Shown piece by piece: positions 11,320 through 21,916 of a stretch of 64,000 bases of DNA (positions are counted from its first letter, which is position 1; each line of letters begins with the position of its first letter). The translations under genes and the position numbers were made by a program. The DNA comes from Euglena gracilis (Eukaryota > Euglenida > Euglenophyceae > Euglenales), in assembly GCA_039621445.1 (NCBI GenBank), contig CP154957.1:2040504-2104503 (forward strand), read 5' to 3'. The notes beneath the pieces are model-generated. The model was not told the DNA's origin, did not search any database, and saw nothing but the letters and a program-made list of their open reading frames with translations.

Positions 11320-11412
11320 GCCTGTGTGGCAGAGAAACGGCGGCTGCTGCGGCCGGTGGATAGTCGGAAATGCACGATGAGGGGAGCGGGCTCCGGGCCT
11401 TTCTCCCCTGCG
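11320..11412 (-). CDS. Possible exon, unknown
   Basis: After the acceptor-like CTCCCCGCAG the minus-strand frame reads P-L-I-V-H-F-R-L-S-T-G-R-S-S-R-R-F. No GT donor follows before a stop; a CAG|GC site would be needed. Support is weak. Confidence 0.3.
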
Positions 11413-12332
11413 GGGAGGCCGTGCGCAGCTGATGGGATGCAGTTTTTTTTTTGTGGCACTCCATTTGTTGTCGCCGCCAACAGACTCATTTTTTTTCCTG
11501 TAGTTTATATTTCATTTCATTTTTTTTGATTTGTTTGGCCTTGGCATGCATGTTGGGGGAGGGAGGACAACAATAAGATTATTCCCTGAAGCAAGCGGCG
11601 CTGAACGACGCCCCAGGGGGGGTGCAGGTCAGGTATCAGACCGACCATTTGTACCATTTGAAAGGCATTGGATAATTGGACTAGGAGGAGTTCAACAATC
11701 CAAGAAATTATGCAGAAATTGTTTTCCCACACCATTTTGATGCACTTTGGCCCTTTCCAAGGAAAAGCGATTGGGTCCTGGGGCTGTGGGGTATCCCCTC
11801 CCCACACGACACACACCCGCCCGCCGTTCCCAGCTGAAAACCACTTCTTTTTGAAAAAAAATATATATGGGTGGAATAATGATAATAATAATGCCAGTGT
11901 CTCAATTCCATATTACTTCACATCTCAACCCACCTCTTTGCAATTTAAAAAACATGAACATATTTAAATGGTTGGGTACCCCGGCGCTTCCTGGAAGCGG
12001 TGCCTCCGATCCCTTGTAAGAGGATGGTGCACCACGCACGCGGAACCCATTGAGGGGTTGGTGGTTTTCTACCCAAAAAAAAATGCTGGTTGAGGCGCAC
12101 TGATGCTAAACACAGAAAAAAGCACTTTGCGTGTAGTTCTCTGTGTGATGGAAGGCTGAATGGGGGGGTCGGCCGTGAAAGGTGGAGATAGGTGGGTGGA
12201 GGACCCACGGGATGGAGGTTTTGACCTTGCACAATTCCGATTCAGCCAGGATGGGAACCTGAGGGGGCTTCCTTCAAGAAATCAGGAAACACTGGTGAAG
12301 GCGGGCTGACAGCTGGGGACACACAGCAATAC

Positions 12333-12413
12333 CTGCAACCGGCAGGTTGGACAGCTCGTCCAGCATAAAATGCAACAGGTACCCTGAGCGCAGGACACCT
12401 CTCACCACTAGGT
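12333..12413 (-). CDS. Short internal exon, unknown
   Basis: 81 bases between CATACAG and the donor GCAG|GTATTG. The minus frame reads G-Y-L-L-H-F-M-L-D-E-L-S-N-L-P-V-A with mostly G/C-ending codons. The sequence just upstream resembles the D-L-V-V start of the exon at 540-645, but this may be chance. Confidence 0.58.
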
Positions 12414-12742
12414 CTGTATGGCGTACGTTGATACAAAATAGAAAATAAAATGTGTGTGAAATGGAATTATAGCAGTCCGTCGGAGAATGATCTGCATCGC
12501 CCCAACAAAAGAAAAAGGCGTTGCTTTCGCAACAAAGCAAAAAAGTACTGCCCCCAACACCAGAGGTGCACCATTCTGCTTTTAGGCCACAAAACAAACA
12601 TAAAAAGCAAAAAAAAGCAAATCAGCAAATGGACATGCATGCGTGCAAGGGAAACACACTTACAGTTTTGAATGGCCTTTCGGAGTGCAAAAAAAAGTGC
12701 GTGGTTTATTAGATGGGACGGATGGAAGGGGTGGCCTGGGCT

Positions 12743-12838
12743 CTCCTGTCAAGGCAGGGTCATCGCGGCTGCTGATGCGGGTGACGCTGCAACGGGGCAG
12801 GGTGGCGCACAGGAGCGGAGGTATCCAGCTTCCAAAGC
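12743..12838 (-). CDS. Internal exon abutting a MITE
   Basis: The minus frame reads F-G-S-W-I-P-P-L-L-C-A-T-L-P-R-C and then V-T-R-I-S-S-R-D-D-P-A-L-T. Its acceptor AG directly follows the 8-base target duplication of the MITE at 12848-13182. Coding bias ends at ACAG followed by GAGAGC, with no GT nearby, so a GA donor or an unrecognised end is possible. Confidence 0.5.
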
Positions 12839-12847
12839 TGTTGACAC

Positions 12848-13182
12848 CATACCATTGCTTAGCGACCCGGGGGGGGGAGGGGGGGGGTCACTTTCCACTC
12901 TGAAAAAATCAGTCACTTTTCCGAAAAAAACCAGTCAGTCACTTTACCCCCCCCCCGGGGGGATCGGCCACTCCTCAGGAGGCAATGAAATTTTGCCAAA
13001 AAGAAGCAAAAAATCCAAAAAAACTTCCGGCGCCTTCGGCCAGCCACTTTTTCATTTTCGGGCCTACCCCACCCCCCCCCGGGGGGGCTCTGGGCCAAAA
13101 AAATCAGTCAGTCACTCTGAAAAAAACAGGCAGTCACCCCCCCCTGGGGGGTGGGGATGGACAGGTGTTAAGCAATGGTATG
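12848..13182. mobile_element. MITE, CATACCATTGCTTA family
   Basis: 335 bases. Termini CATACCATTGCTTA and TAAGCAATGGTATG are perfect inverted repeats. An exact 8-base target duplication, GTTGACAC, lies at 12840-12847 and 13183-13190. Inside are long C and G runs, repeats of CAGTCACTTT / CAGTCAGTCAC, and a CGGCGCCTTCGGCC core. The 8-base duplication and CA..TG ends resemble hAT-type non-autonomous elements. No open frame of note. Confidence 0.88.
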
Positions 13183-13194
13183 GTTGACACGCAC

Positions 13195-13361
13195 CAGGAT
13201 TCTTTGTAAGACCCCGGGGAGGGGGGCTTTCCATTCACCCAGCCAGCGCGGGACCCCCCAAAGATTGGGCCTTCTATTTCATTTATCTCCCCAAAAAAAT
13301 CACGGGCACACCACCCACCCCCTCCCTCCCTGGGGGGTCTTTCGAGTAAAAAAAAAACCTG
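13195..13361. mobile_element. Short MITE inserted beside the previous one
   Basis: 167 bases with ends CAGGATTCTTTGTAAGACC and GGTCTTTCGAGTA..ACCTG. The flanks ACACGCAC (13187-13194) and ACACGCAT (13362-13369) match at seven of eight positions. Its left duplication overlaps the right duplication of the 12848 element, so the two insertions are back to back. Confidence 0.75.
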
Positions 13362-13366
13362 ACACG

Positions 13367-13607
13367 CATGTGCGCGCACGCGCCCACACGCACACACGCA
13401 CACACACACACATGCACACACACACATGCATGCACACATGCACACACACATGCATGCACACACACATGCATGCACACACGCACGCACACACACATGCATG
13501 CACACACGCACGCACACACGCACATGCATGCACACACGCACGCACACACACACATGCATGCACACATGCACGCACACACACACACATGGACACACACACC
13601 TACCACA
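13367..13607. repeat. (CA)n / (CATG)n microsatellite
   Basis: Compound repeat of CACA, CATGCATG and CGCACG units. It follows directly on the right edge of the MITE at 13195. Confidence 0.97.
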
Positions 13608-13941
13608 ACAGCGGGTGAGCTTTCTGTCCGTACAGGTTTTTGAGACATTGGGAGGGGTCAACACTCACCCACCCAAGCCCTAGACGACTGCATCTGACTT
13701 GCAAGGTGAAAGATTACTAACAATGATGACGAGGAAGTTGAACTGAGAATACGCTGAGTTATGATTATCCAACTATCCTCGCAGCCAAGGGATCGAAAGG
13801 AGTCTGAAAGCATTTTTCCCGGTGCACACCAGAGAATACACCACACCATATACACTGTGCACAATATCAACACACTGACTGCATTAACGTCGAACAAAAA
13901 GCCAAACATGGTTGGGGGAACGCGTTGGGCACAATGTGCAC

Positions 13942-14051
13942 CTCTCTGGGCCGGAGGCGTTCAGAGAGCTCTGGCGGCCGGGCAGGAGGGTCTGCGAAAG
14001 GTCTGCCAGCGGCACGTCGCCGAACCCTCGCGCCGTCAGGATCAGCGTGAC
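13942..14051 (-). CDS. Internal exon, C2-like segment
   Basis: Clear splice sites: acceptor GTCCGTCGCAG, donor GAGAG|GTGCAC. The minus frame reads V-T-L-I-L-T-A-R-G-F-G-D-V-P-L-A-D-L and then L-L-P-G-R-Q-S-S-L. Nearly all codons end in G or C. The opening resembles the first strand of a C2-type domain, which is inference. Confidence 0.75.
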
Positions 14052-14551
14052 CTGCGACGGACGCCCACAATTGGCCAAGGCTCATTCGGACCCACCATGT
14101 GATGTGCGTGGCCGTCTCCAGAACAGAAAATGGGATGGCTGATCGAACTCGGCGTCGGACTTAGCAAATCAACTGTTCTGCAAGAAATATTTTTTCACTC
14201 GTGTTTCCTTTTTTGACCGAATAGAAATTCCGCCATTGCTTTCTCTGCCGTTTCCTCTCCATCTTTTCTGCCCCAGGGGATCCTGATGATAAACCTGCCC
14301 CCCTTATGCTTTCCCCGCCAGGGAAAATATAATTCCAACTTTTCCTGGCCACTATGATCCCCTGGGAGGAAACTGAAAGATACAATTGCCCATGCATGAA
14401 TGGGAGGCCAGGACAGCATCTGCGCACCCGCTCAACTGACAACCTGGGTGGACAGCATCCTCGAACAAACAGTTAAAAATAAAAAATGTAAAAAGATCAA
14501 CAGGTGGGGTCCAATGGCCCCGGGCACCAAGGTTTTGCAAATGCGCTACCT

Positions 14552-14739
14552 ACCCCCCCCCCCCCTTGTCGTTGACACGCCAATGTTCCAGGAGAGTGCC
14601 GTTGACACGGGGGGGGGGGGGTGTCAACGACACGCCATGTCAATGTCACTGTGATTCAATAGGTAGTGTTCCAGAAAAGAGTCGTTGACACGGGGTGTGT
14701 GTCAACGACACGCTGTGTCAACGACAAGGGGGGGGGAGG
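14552..14739. mobile_element. Foldback element with TTGTCGTTGACACG arms
   Basis: The ends run ACCCCCCC..TTGTCGTTGACACG and, on the right, CGTGTCAACGACAA..GGGGAGG as inverted repeats. TACCT occurs at both edges (14547-14551 and 14740-14744). The interior repeats GTTGACAC / GTGTCAAC motifs. Its right flank lies at the donor of the exon 14743-14842. Confidence 0.65.
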
Positions 14740-14742
14740 TAC

Positions 14743-14842
14743 CTGGAAGTCTGGCAGGACGGGGTTTTCCAGACCTGCCTTTGGTGTCAGGACCAGGGCG
14801 TCGCTTAACGGGCTCTCTGGGATGGGGGGTCCAGCTCGGAGG
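14743..14842 (-). CDS. Internal exon whose donor touches an element
   Basis: The acceptor is AAGTTTTCCAG and the donor TTCCAG|GTACCT; 100 bases. The minus frame reads G-P-P-I-P-E-S-P-L-S-D-A-L-V-L-T-P-K-A and ends L-P-D-F-Q. The TACCT of the donor is also the apparent target duplication of the element at 14552-14739, so the intron begins with that element. Confidence 0.68.
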
Positions 14843-15524
14843 CTGGAAAACTTGGGCTGGCTAGAAGAAGGCTTCTGGCAGACCCACAGGGTTCCCCAGC
14901 AGAACTGTCCCGACCAGGGTCGAACGGGTGCCAAAAAAAATGAAAATGCAAAAATATCCCCGAAAAACTGCCAATTATGCTTTTAAAAAAATCAATTTTG
15001 GGCCCAAAGCTTGAGGTGGGCAGCTCACTTCTGACCCATTTTGACCCATTTTTGCACCCCCGAAAGCGAAAAAATACGTTACCGTCAGGGTATGATGTGG
15101 GGATGGTCCAGAATTCCTCTCGTCAAGGGAGGGGGAGACAACACCTCACCTGAAGGGTGGCGCAGATAAAATGGGCGGAGCGCCGGGCCGAAGGAAATTA
15201 CCCCCAAAAAATTGACCCAAAATGCATTTTGGGAATGATTGGGCAAAATTTGTCAAATTTGTCAAAAAATTTCGGCAAAAAGCGACGGATCTTTGGGGGG
15301 GGAGATCTCAGAAACCCCTCCGGTGGTCGGTCCTGACCATATTGGCAGGTGGGGGGACCCCACCTATAGCCATGACTCCTTATATCGAACCCTGGTCACC
15401 ATTCATGCGCCCTCCGGGCGGTTGACCAGGAAATAAAACACCGTCGATGAGGGGGGAAGGGATTGTATGGTTGGGACTGCATCCCGGGGGTGGGGTGCCC
15501 TGCGGCTTCAGAGACGGCCTGGTC

Positions 15525-15613
15525 AGGACGCAGATCTGCTCCACTGGCACGTCCAGCATCAGCCCCTGCAGTGCTACACGGGCCCTGTGGCGGAATCGGT
15601 AACCTGAACCTGA
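15525..15613 (-). CDS. Internal exon, unknown
   Basis: After the acceptor TGCTTGCAG the minus frame reads G-Y-R-F-R-H-R-A-R-V-A-L-Q-G-L-M-L-D-V-P and continues V-E-Q-I-C-V-L-T. A second in-frame acceptor, CACTGCAG at 15566, is possible. The donor may be TGC|GTCCTG; the end is approximate. Confidence 0.6.
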
Positions 15614-15741
15614 CTGCAAGCAGAATTCAAAACAAACAATATATACATATATAGTATATATTTCATATATACTTACATTTTTACATAGAGGGCAGGCAAA
15701 AATTATGGAGAAAACAATACAGTAAAGTTTTGGTAGAAGTT

Positions 15742-16044
15742 GATACATACATGCAACGTATGCGTACATACATACATACATGCATGCATACATACATACA
15801 TACATACATACATACATACATACATACATACATACATACATACATACATACATACATACATACATACATACATACATACATACATACATACATACATACA
15901 TACATACATACATACATACATACATACATACATACATACATGCATGCATGCATGCATGCATGCATGCATGCATGCATACATACATACATGCATACATAGA
16001 TACATACATACACACAAACAGACACACATACATCCGTACATACA
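15742..16044. repeat. (CATA)n / (CATG)n microsatellite
   Basis: Long tetranucleotide array of about 300 bases, changing from CATA to CATG units near 15938 and back. The Y-I-H-T and Y-V-C-M translations are repeat artefacts. Confidence 0.98.
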
Positions 16045-16638
16045 TGCACATTGATTCAACTTGGAGTAATATTACCCATATCACTTCTGGATTGTACTAC
16101 ACATATCATGGGTTCTATTCATAATATCTGAAAGATCGCCTAATCATGCACATGAAAATATACAAATATATAAATTTGAACTGTACAGTTTGACCTTCCC
16201 ATGTGCAGTTTCCATTCTTACAGCCTTCATCTTCTTGCACTTTTCTTGTCTGGGATCCAGTTTTTGAAGATCCAGCCTCCAAAAAACCACATTCAACCCC
16301 CCCCCCAAAATGGACAAACGGGGAAAAGTCCGAAATGCCTCGGTGAGAACATGTGGATGGCGTAAAAGATTCATTGGACCACCCATCCACCTGAAACATT
16401 TCTTTGACTGTTCTCAGCCCTTCTTCAAGCCATTTGGGCGGGCCCTGAGAGGCTGGGTACCGGCCCTGCTGTCCCCGACTCATTGTTGTGCGTGCCCCCT
16501 CCTTGCTCAATTCGGGCTCCAACGGACCACCCAAAGAAATGAAACCAGACGAGCACAAATGGGAAGCTCAAACTGAAAAGTTGCGCCAGGGAAATCTTTG
16601 AGGGGTAAAGATGCGTTGTTCAAAGCAATGCCACACAC

Positions 16639-16790
16639 CTCAAGAAGGGGAGCTCCGGGTTGTCAAATCCCACCCGGATCGTCATCTGGTCCCGGCTCTC
16701 GCTGAAGACGGGGAAAATGTACGTCACGGGTACCCCGCTGTCGGGGATGATGTCGTGCACGACGCCGCAGAGGTAAATCTGTTGCAGAGC
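16639..16790 (-). CDS. Internal exon, C2-like
   Basis: 152 bases with almost pure G/C third positions. The acceptor is GCAGTCAG at 16791 (or CAACAG at 16779, in the same frame) and the donor GAG|GTGTGT. It reads I-Y-L-C-G-V-V-H-D-I-I-P-D-S-G and then Y-I-F-P-V-F-S-E-S-R-D-Q-M-T-I-R-V-G-F-D. The F-P-V-F..D-Q-M-T-I-R-V-x-F-D pattern resembles the central strands of a C2 domain. Confidence 0.76.
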
Positions 16791-16849
16791 CTGACTGCGG
16801 CCTGAATCCCGAATATCTTACTGTATGCATACTATTTGCAGTCAATATT

Positions 16850-16985
16850 ATGGTGTATGTAATGAGATAATACATGTATAATACAATATACTGAACAATA
16901 TAATATAATAATATAATATCGTATTACATTATGAAAAAAAAATCATAATAACATAATAGAAAATATTACCATAATGAAATATAGA
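16850..16985. other. AT-rich intronic stretch
   Basis: Low-complexity ATAATA/AATATA sequence between exons. No gene or structured element seen. Confidence 0.6.
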
Positions 16986-17618
16986 ATATCTTGACTGTTT
17001 GCAACATTAGCACTGACGGTGTGGTCAAACGGGGCACTCAGCACCAGCCCACTAAGCCTAATTATACCCTCTTCACCACTCCACCACTCCAACGCCCATT
17101 CCTTTGGGGGGTGCCCACTCAGCCCCCTCCCAACCTGCCCCCCCCCCCCAGCCTGGACCGTCCATCACCCCATATAGGCCGCCAGGGCTGGCTGAGAACC
17201 CGGACCAGGCCTCCGGCTTGGCCGGACCACCGGGCTGGGCCAGGCCGGGCCGATGCGCCGGGCCAAGCCGGACCGCCAGCTGGCCGGGCCGAGCCGGAAG
17301 GGGGTGGGGCCGGACCCCCCGGGTCACCAACCTTAAAAAACAACAACAACTTTGACCCCAACCCCCAACCCCCAACTCCCAACCCCCTCCGACTTTGGTA
17401 CAAATCGGCCGCTGGTCAAAATTGGCAGAATGTGCACTCCTGCTGCTATGTTGCCCATCAATCGAAAGCTCTTCTCAAGCGCTTTTGACCGATGGTCTCA
17501 GAATTCAGCAATAATACACATAGCTCTTATTTTCAGCGGTTGTGTATTCCAAAATTCGAAAAATTAATTTGTCAAATCCCACAATTCAGAATATTGCATA
17601 TCAACGGAAAGCTCTCAC

Positions 17619-17769
17619 CAAGACCTTGGCCTCTCCGCCGGACCCTGGGCTGCAACCACGCCCCGGCGGGCAGCCCCTGCAGGGGCAGCACCACCGCGTC
17701 CAGCGACTTGAAGGTGGGCTGCTCCGGGGAGGGGCGGCCGAAGTTGACGGCCAGCATCGCCAGCTGGAC
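17619..17769 (-). CDS. Internal exon, C2-like
   Basis: The acceptor CCGCCCTGCCCCAG and the donor CTTG|GTGAGA are both strong; 151 bases. The minus frame reads V-Q-L-A-M-L-A-V-N-F-G-R-P-S, then P-T-F-K-S-L-D-A-V-V-L-P-L-Q-G-L-P. The G/C third-position bias is very high. Probably another beta-sandwich segment. Confidence 0.76.
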
Positions 17770-18200
17770 CTGGGGCAGGGCGGAGGCTACGACGGTGGGG
17801 TGGGGTGGGGTGGGGCCGGGGGGGGGGGGGGGGTGTGATTTGGCGGGGGGGGGGGGGCGAATTCAATCAACTGTTTTGCAGCAGCGATACATTATAGATG
17901 AATTAGTTCTTTAGCTGAGATTTTGACTGACTAAATTTACTTCATTTCATCACAGATTATGTACGATCTTAAATTTCAATGCACTGTTGTATATAAAATA
18001 AACAAAATGTTTAGCCATAAAATATCCTTGGATGATAATGGAGAAACACTGAAATTGCATTTTGCAAATTGCATTACCGTGTGACAGGTGACAATGATCC
18101 AATTACTCTGTTTTTGTGCAACAACCAAAAAAATCCAATAAAAATACATCAAGAATACCAACAGTAAAACACACTAGCTTCACAAAAATCATCCGAACAC

Positions 18201-18376
18201 CTGGCAGGGAGGGGAAGACGATTCCCACTTCCGGGAGTCCGGGTTGTAGCAAAGCATGGGGATGTTGAATTCCATCACGTGGTTCCGGATCAAAAACGGG
18301 AGGGAGCCATGAAAGAAATTGGAGAGAAGGAGAAGAGGGGGGGGGTGAGCGGTTGATGGCAATCTGTGTTTGCAGA
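18201..18376 (-). CDS. Internal exon, unknown
   Basis: The secure part reads R-N-H-V-M-E-F-N-I-P-M-L-C-Y-N-P-D-S-R-K-W-E-S on the minus strand before the donor CCAG|GTGTTC. No AG lies in the long pyrimidine stretch upstream until ACACAG at 18377, so the exon may extend that far in frame. The 5' half has weaker bias. Confidence 0.58.
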
Positions 18377-18433
18377 AATATGTTGGACAAAAAAGAACAG
18401 ATATTCCTGTAAACCAAATTGTTACAGAGAAAC

Positions 18434-18437
<4 letters not shown>

Positions 18438-18476
<39 letters not shown>

Positions 18477-18836
18477 ATATATATGTATATATATACATAC
18501 ATACATTCATATACATATATATATATACATATATATATATATGGTAGCTCCCAACTATATGGCCTCCCCAGGGGGGGTATATAGTTGGGAGTAGGGGGGG
18601 GGTGGAGTTTGTTGCGTTAATGATGGAGTAAGGCTAGGTGCGCGACTTAGGCTTAGGGTTAGGCCTAACTTGTACACCGAACATACACCCGTCTATAAGT
18701 TACATACACCCGTCTATAAGTTAGGCCTAACCCTAACCCTAAACCGCGCACCTAACTCGACTCCATCATTAACGCAAAAAAATTATCCCCCCCCCCCTCC
18801 CAACTAATGCCCCCCCTGGGGAGGCCATATATGGGA

Positions 18837-18870
<34 letters not shown>

Positions 18871-18940
18871 GTATATATTATATATTATGTATATACATAC
18901 ATAATATATATATATAATATAGATATATATATATATATAT
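18438..18940. repeat. Two (TA)n microsatellites flanking an element
   Basis: TA/TATG tracts at about 18438-18540 and 18838-18940 lie directly on either side of the inverted-repeat element at 18541-18836. Confidence 0.9.
18541..18836. mobile_element. Telomere-like palindromic element
   Basis: The ends GCTCCCAACTATATGGCC / GGCCATATATGGG, with C/G runs, mirror each other. The centre is a second palindrome: GTTGCGTTAATGATGGAGT..TTAGGGTTAGGCCTAA is mirrored by TTAGGCCTAACCCTAACCC..ACTCCATCATTAACGC. ACATACACCCGTCTATAAGTT is present twice at the axis. The TTAGGG units are telomere-like. A relative is at 43387-43669, also within TA/ATGT repeats. Confidence 0.75.
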
Positions 18941-19052
18941 TGGCATATTCATGAACGTTACACAATCTGCATATGAATCACATCTGTGCATTCCTTCTCA
19001 AATGTGGTGGTCACCATCCGAGCATTTTTTCTGGGTTTTAGGGTTGCCATAC

Positions 19053-19144
19053 TTCGAAATGCTCTGCCCGGCCAAAGTGCTGAAGTTGATTTTCTGCCGC
19101 TGCCGCTCCTGGCCATCCACTTGCAGCAGCATGATACTCAGGGT
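19053..19144 (-). CDS. Internal exon, C2-like
   Basis: The acceptor is CTTCCCCCAG and the donor CGAA|GTATGG; 92 bases. The minus frame reads T-L-S-I-M-L-L-Q-V-D-G-Q-E-R-Q-R-Q-K and then I-N-F-S-T-L-A-G-Q-S. Codons are mostly G/C-ending. Possibly the late strands of a C2 domain. Confidence 0.7.
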
Positions 19145-19469
19145 CTGGGGGAAGCACACATACGAGCAGAATGAACGTCGAGAAATGCTTGCAGGCGTGC
19201 GTCACATGTGCGTGTGGATGTGCACATGCGCCCGCGTGTGTGTATTGCTAATTGTGTATGTGTGTGCGCGTGCGTGCGTGCATGTGTGCTGTGCTGTGTG
19301 TCTGTGTGGCAATTTTTTGACCATTTATAGCCCAAAATATCCACCTTGATGGAGTCATTGCCTCCACAGCCAGCGTGACAAGGATCTCAACCAGTGTCGC
19401 TCAAAGATGGGTCAAAGGCTGCCCACCTAAATGTGGACCACTTTCCTTTCCAGGAGGGGCCACAATTTG

Positions 19470-19539
19470 CAAAATCAGCCGTCAAACGTCTGGCCTCGGT
19501 TTTGCAGGGTACGCCGCAGCAGAGCTGGCTGGGGCACTG
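19470..19539 (-). CDS. Probable cysteine-rich exon
   Basis: After the acceptor GCCCCACGCAG the minus frame reads Q-C-P-S-Q-L-C-C-G-V-P-C-K-T-E-A-R-R-L. The donor is uncertain; GTACCC lies inside the coding-like stretch. Confidence 0.45.
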
Positions 19540-19827
19540 CTGCGTGGGGCAGGGCCATGCCAATGCGCACACACCATCACCACCCCATGGGCTGGCAGAG
19601 GCTTTGGGGCTGGGGGTTGGGTGTGCCCCACATAATTGGAGGTGCTTGAAAATTAATGCTCCAAACTGTGTACTGCTGACATGCTGCTTTCTTCACAGCC
19701 TGACGTGAGCGGCCACACCTGGGTCACCTCATTCTCCACGGGAAGGCAGAAATCCTCCGCCCACAGTGGGTTGGCCCCAACCACCACTGCAGAGGTTTGG
19801 CCAGGGCAGCTCGCCATGGCTCAGGAG

Positions 19828-19947
19828 CATACCATTGCTTAGCGACCCCCGGGGGGGGGAGGGGGGTCACTTTCCACTCCGAAAAAAACCAGTCAGTCAC
19901 CCCCCCCCCCGGGGGGTGGGGTGGGACAGGTGTTAAGCAATGGTCTG
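19828..19947. mobile_element. MITE, CATACCATTGCTTA family, short copy
   Basis: 120 bases, ends CATACCATTGCTTA and TAAGCAATGGTCTG. The exact duplication CTCAGGAG lies at 19820-19827 and 19948-19955. It is an internally deleted version of the 12848 copy: it keeps the edges and one CAGTCAGTCAC block between C/G runs. Confidence 0.9.
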
Positions 19948-20159
19948 CTCAGGAGGCAGAACACCAGGGGTGGAACTGAGATTTTTTGTAAGTTTTTCAA
20001 AAACCTTTTTCCAAAAAAAATATAAAAACTTTTTAATAATAGAAATAAATTCAAAATCTGGATCAATTGAAAATTTTTCTTTTATTCAAAACAGCTGAAT
20101 CCCGTCCTTCCAGCCCATCCCACCATTCCATTGAAACCAAGATTATCAAGCAGACCAAC

Positions 20160-20244
20160 AATGTTCGGGAACTCTTTGGCATTCAGGTATTCGGGAGGAA
20201 GGTAATCAGTGAGAGAGAACACCAAAGCGTTCCACCACTGTTCT
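20160..20244 (-). CDS. Internal exon with W-W-N-A-L-V-F motif
   Basis: The acceptor is GTCGCCAG and the donor AACATT|GTTGGT. The minus frame reads E-Q-W-W-N-A-L-V-F-S-L-T-D-Y-L-P-P-E-Y-L and then N-A-K-E-F-P-N-I. The W-N-x-x-V-F start matches the strand-4 position of C2 domains seen at 30842 and 37285. Bias is moderate. Confidence 0.52.
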
Positions 20245-20654
20245 CTGGCGACCCACGACGTCATTTGGAATCTCATTCCAAACAACAACAACAACAATTG
20301 CTGAAACACACACACCCAGGCAGCAGAAGCGCACCTTCACCATTTCTTTTCCCTGATTTGTGGCCTTCGCCTTTTCATTTTCTTTGTCCATGCAATGGTG
20401 CCATTTCTTCAGGGTTTGACATAAAACCAGCTAAACAGCCCACCTAAACAGCGGCATGACCAAAATGGCCGACTTTTGGCCTGTGCCAGGCTGAAAGTTC
20501 TCGCCCCCCCCCCCAAATCTGCCAAATTGCGCTTTGAGAATGCAAAAACCAAGAATTCTACAATTTTGTCGCGCTACACACCGGATTTAAAAAAAAACTG
20601 TTGAGGGAGGTTCCTCAGCATCCCCTGGAGGTCTGCCCAGACCTGTGTGCAGGA

Positions 20655-21045
20655 CAAGCTTTTGCTTATAGACCCCGGGGGGGGGGGGTACTGGCTAGCC
20701 AATCGGCTAGACACTGGAAAAAGTGGACTAGCTAGACCCCCCTCCCCCCCGGGGGGGGGTCCGGGGGTCGTGCGCCGGAGGAAAAATGAGGTTTTTAATA
20801 GGTTTTTGGCTGATTTTGTTCCAAAAATTCCCAAAAATGGCCAAAAACAGGCATTTTTGGCCATTTTGGGGGGTCCCAAAAAATTTTTTCGGCGCTTCGC
20901 GCCGGTCACTGGAAAAAAAATTTCCACCAGCTAGCCCTGCTAGCAGACCCCCCGGGGGGGTCTGCTAGAAATCCCACTAGCCAAATTTGGACTAGCTGCA
21001 GTCCAGCCCCCCCAAGGGTACTGCAATCCCTTAAGCAAAAGCCTG
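20655..21045. mobile_element. MITE, CAGGCTTTTGCTTAAG family
   Basis: 391 bases from CAAGCTTTTGCTTATAGACC to CCCTTAAGCAAAAGCCTG. The flanks GTGCAGGA and TTGCAGGA match at seven of eight. Inside: GGCTAGCCAATCGGCTAGACACTGG, C/G runs, a GGCGCTTCGCGCC palindrome and a CTGCTAG..CTAGCAGA stem. It is close in sequence to the copies at 24012 and 62069. Confidence 0.9.
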
Positions 21046-21121
21046 TTGCAGGAGCAACCCCACCTCAACTCCAAACACCCTCCTTGTATCACACCCTGCA
21101 TACTTCACCCCCCAAAAATAC

Positions 21122-21253
21122 CTGACAAAACCGAACCATTTGAGGAATTGATTGGTTCGCTGGCTTCTGACACGCCAGCATTGCCGATGGGTTGCCCTGG
21201 ACATACGTATTGATCCCGACCGTGAACTTGAGGAGGGACTGACAGGACTCTCC
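21122..21253 (-). CDS. Internal exon, unknown
   Basis: 132 bases, 44 codons, phase 0 at both ends. The acceptor TCTTCTTCCTCAG is excellent; the donor is TGTCAG|GTATTT. The minus frame reads S-C-Q-S-L-L-K-F-T-V-G-I-N-T-Y-V-Q-G-N and then M-L-A-C-Q-K-P-A-N-Q-S. The intron to the next upstream exon is only about 133 bases. Confidence 0.72.
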
Positions 21254-21386
21254 CTGAGGAAGAAGACGGTGCAGTATCAGGATGCTTCGTGAAGCAGATG
21301 CAGCAGGTGAAGCAGAAGCAAACAAAAGACCCTTCTCGCGTTGTCCAGTGCTTGGGAAACCTCAGAGGCTGGATATTAGATGAGAC

Positions 21387-21464
21387 CTTTGCCCGCGACA
21401 CTTCCGCTTCCACCGAATGCAAGCCGTGGTCAGTTACGAACTTTGGCTCTTCCGGCGAATATCT
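21387..21464 (-). CDS. Internal exon, unknown
   Basis: The minus frame reads R-Y-S-P-E-E-P-K-F-V-T-D-H-G-L-H-S-V-E-A and ends before GCAAAG|GTCTCA. The acceptor is most likely TTGGTTGAG at 21465. It is 78 bases, in frame at both ends, and spliced to the exon at 21122-21253 by a short intron. Confidence 0.6.
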
Positions 21465-21524
21465 CTCAACCAAGATAACAGGAAAATGATTCCTGTTATT
21501 AACCCCCAGGATGTTTTTTTTTTT

Positions 21525-21811
21525 ACCAACCCCGGGGGGGGGAGGGGGGTCCGGAGTGCCTGTTAGTGCTGCCCAGGCAGGCACTACCCCCCCCCCCCCC
21601 GAGAGGGGTCAGATTTCGGCCTGTGCCCAGGCAAATTTCTTTGAAAATGGACATTTTTGGCTCCCCGGCACCGAAGGCGCCGGGGTCTGTGATAGGGCAC
21701 TTCTGGCTGTGTGCCCAACCCCCCCCCCGGGGTTGGATTCGGAGTGACATGGAGTGCCTGCCCAGGCAGCCCCCCCCCCCCCCCCCCCAGGTGGGGTCGG
21801 CACCTGACTAA
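21525..21811. mobile_element. MITE-like element, GCACCTGACTAAA type
   Basis: Starts with a T-run then ACCAACCCCGGGG and ends GGTCGGCACCTGACTAAA. Inside are GGCAGGCACTACCC, a GGCACCGAAGGCGCCGG palindrome and C/G runs, as in the elements at 51018 and 53514. No clear 8-base duplication could be read, so the edges are approximate. Confidence 0.6.
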
Positions 21812-21916
21812 AATACGGCCTGATCAGCCCCTCTGACGAAAAACAGAACCATAAATTGATATTTTGGCAATCATTACAGGGGGATTGAAAAAAACGGCGC
21901 CATGAACACAGCCAAC

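Noticed and set aside
15680-16124. Open frames rich in Y-I-H-T, M-Y-V-C and similar
   Set aside because: Translation of the CATA/CATG microsatellite; no composition or start context of a gene.
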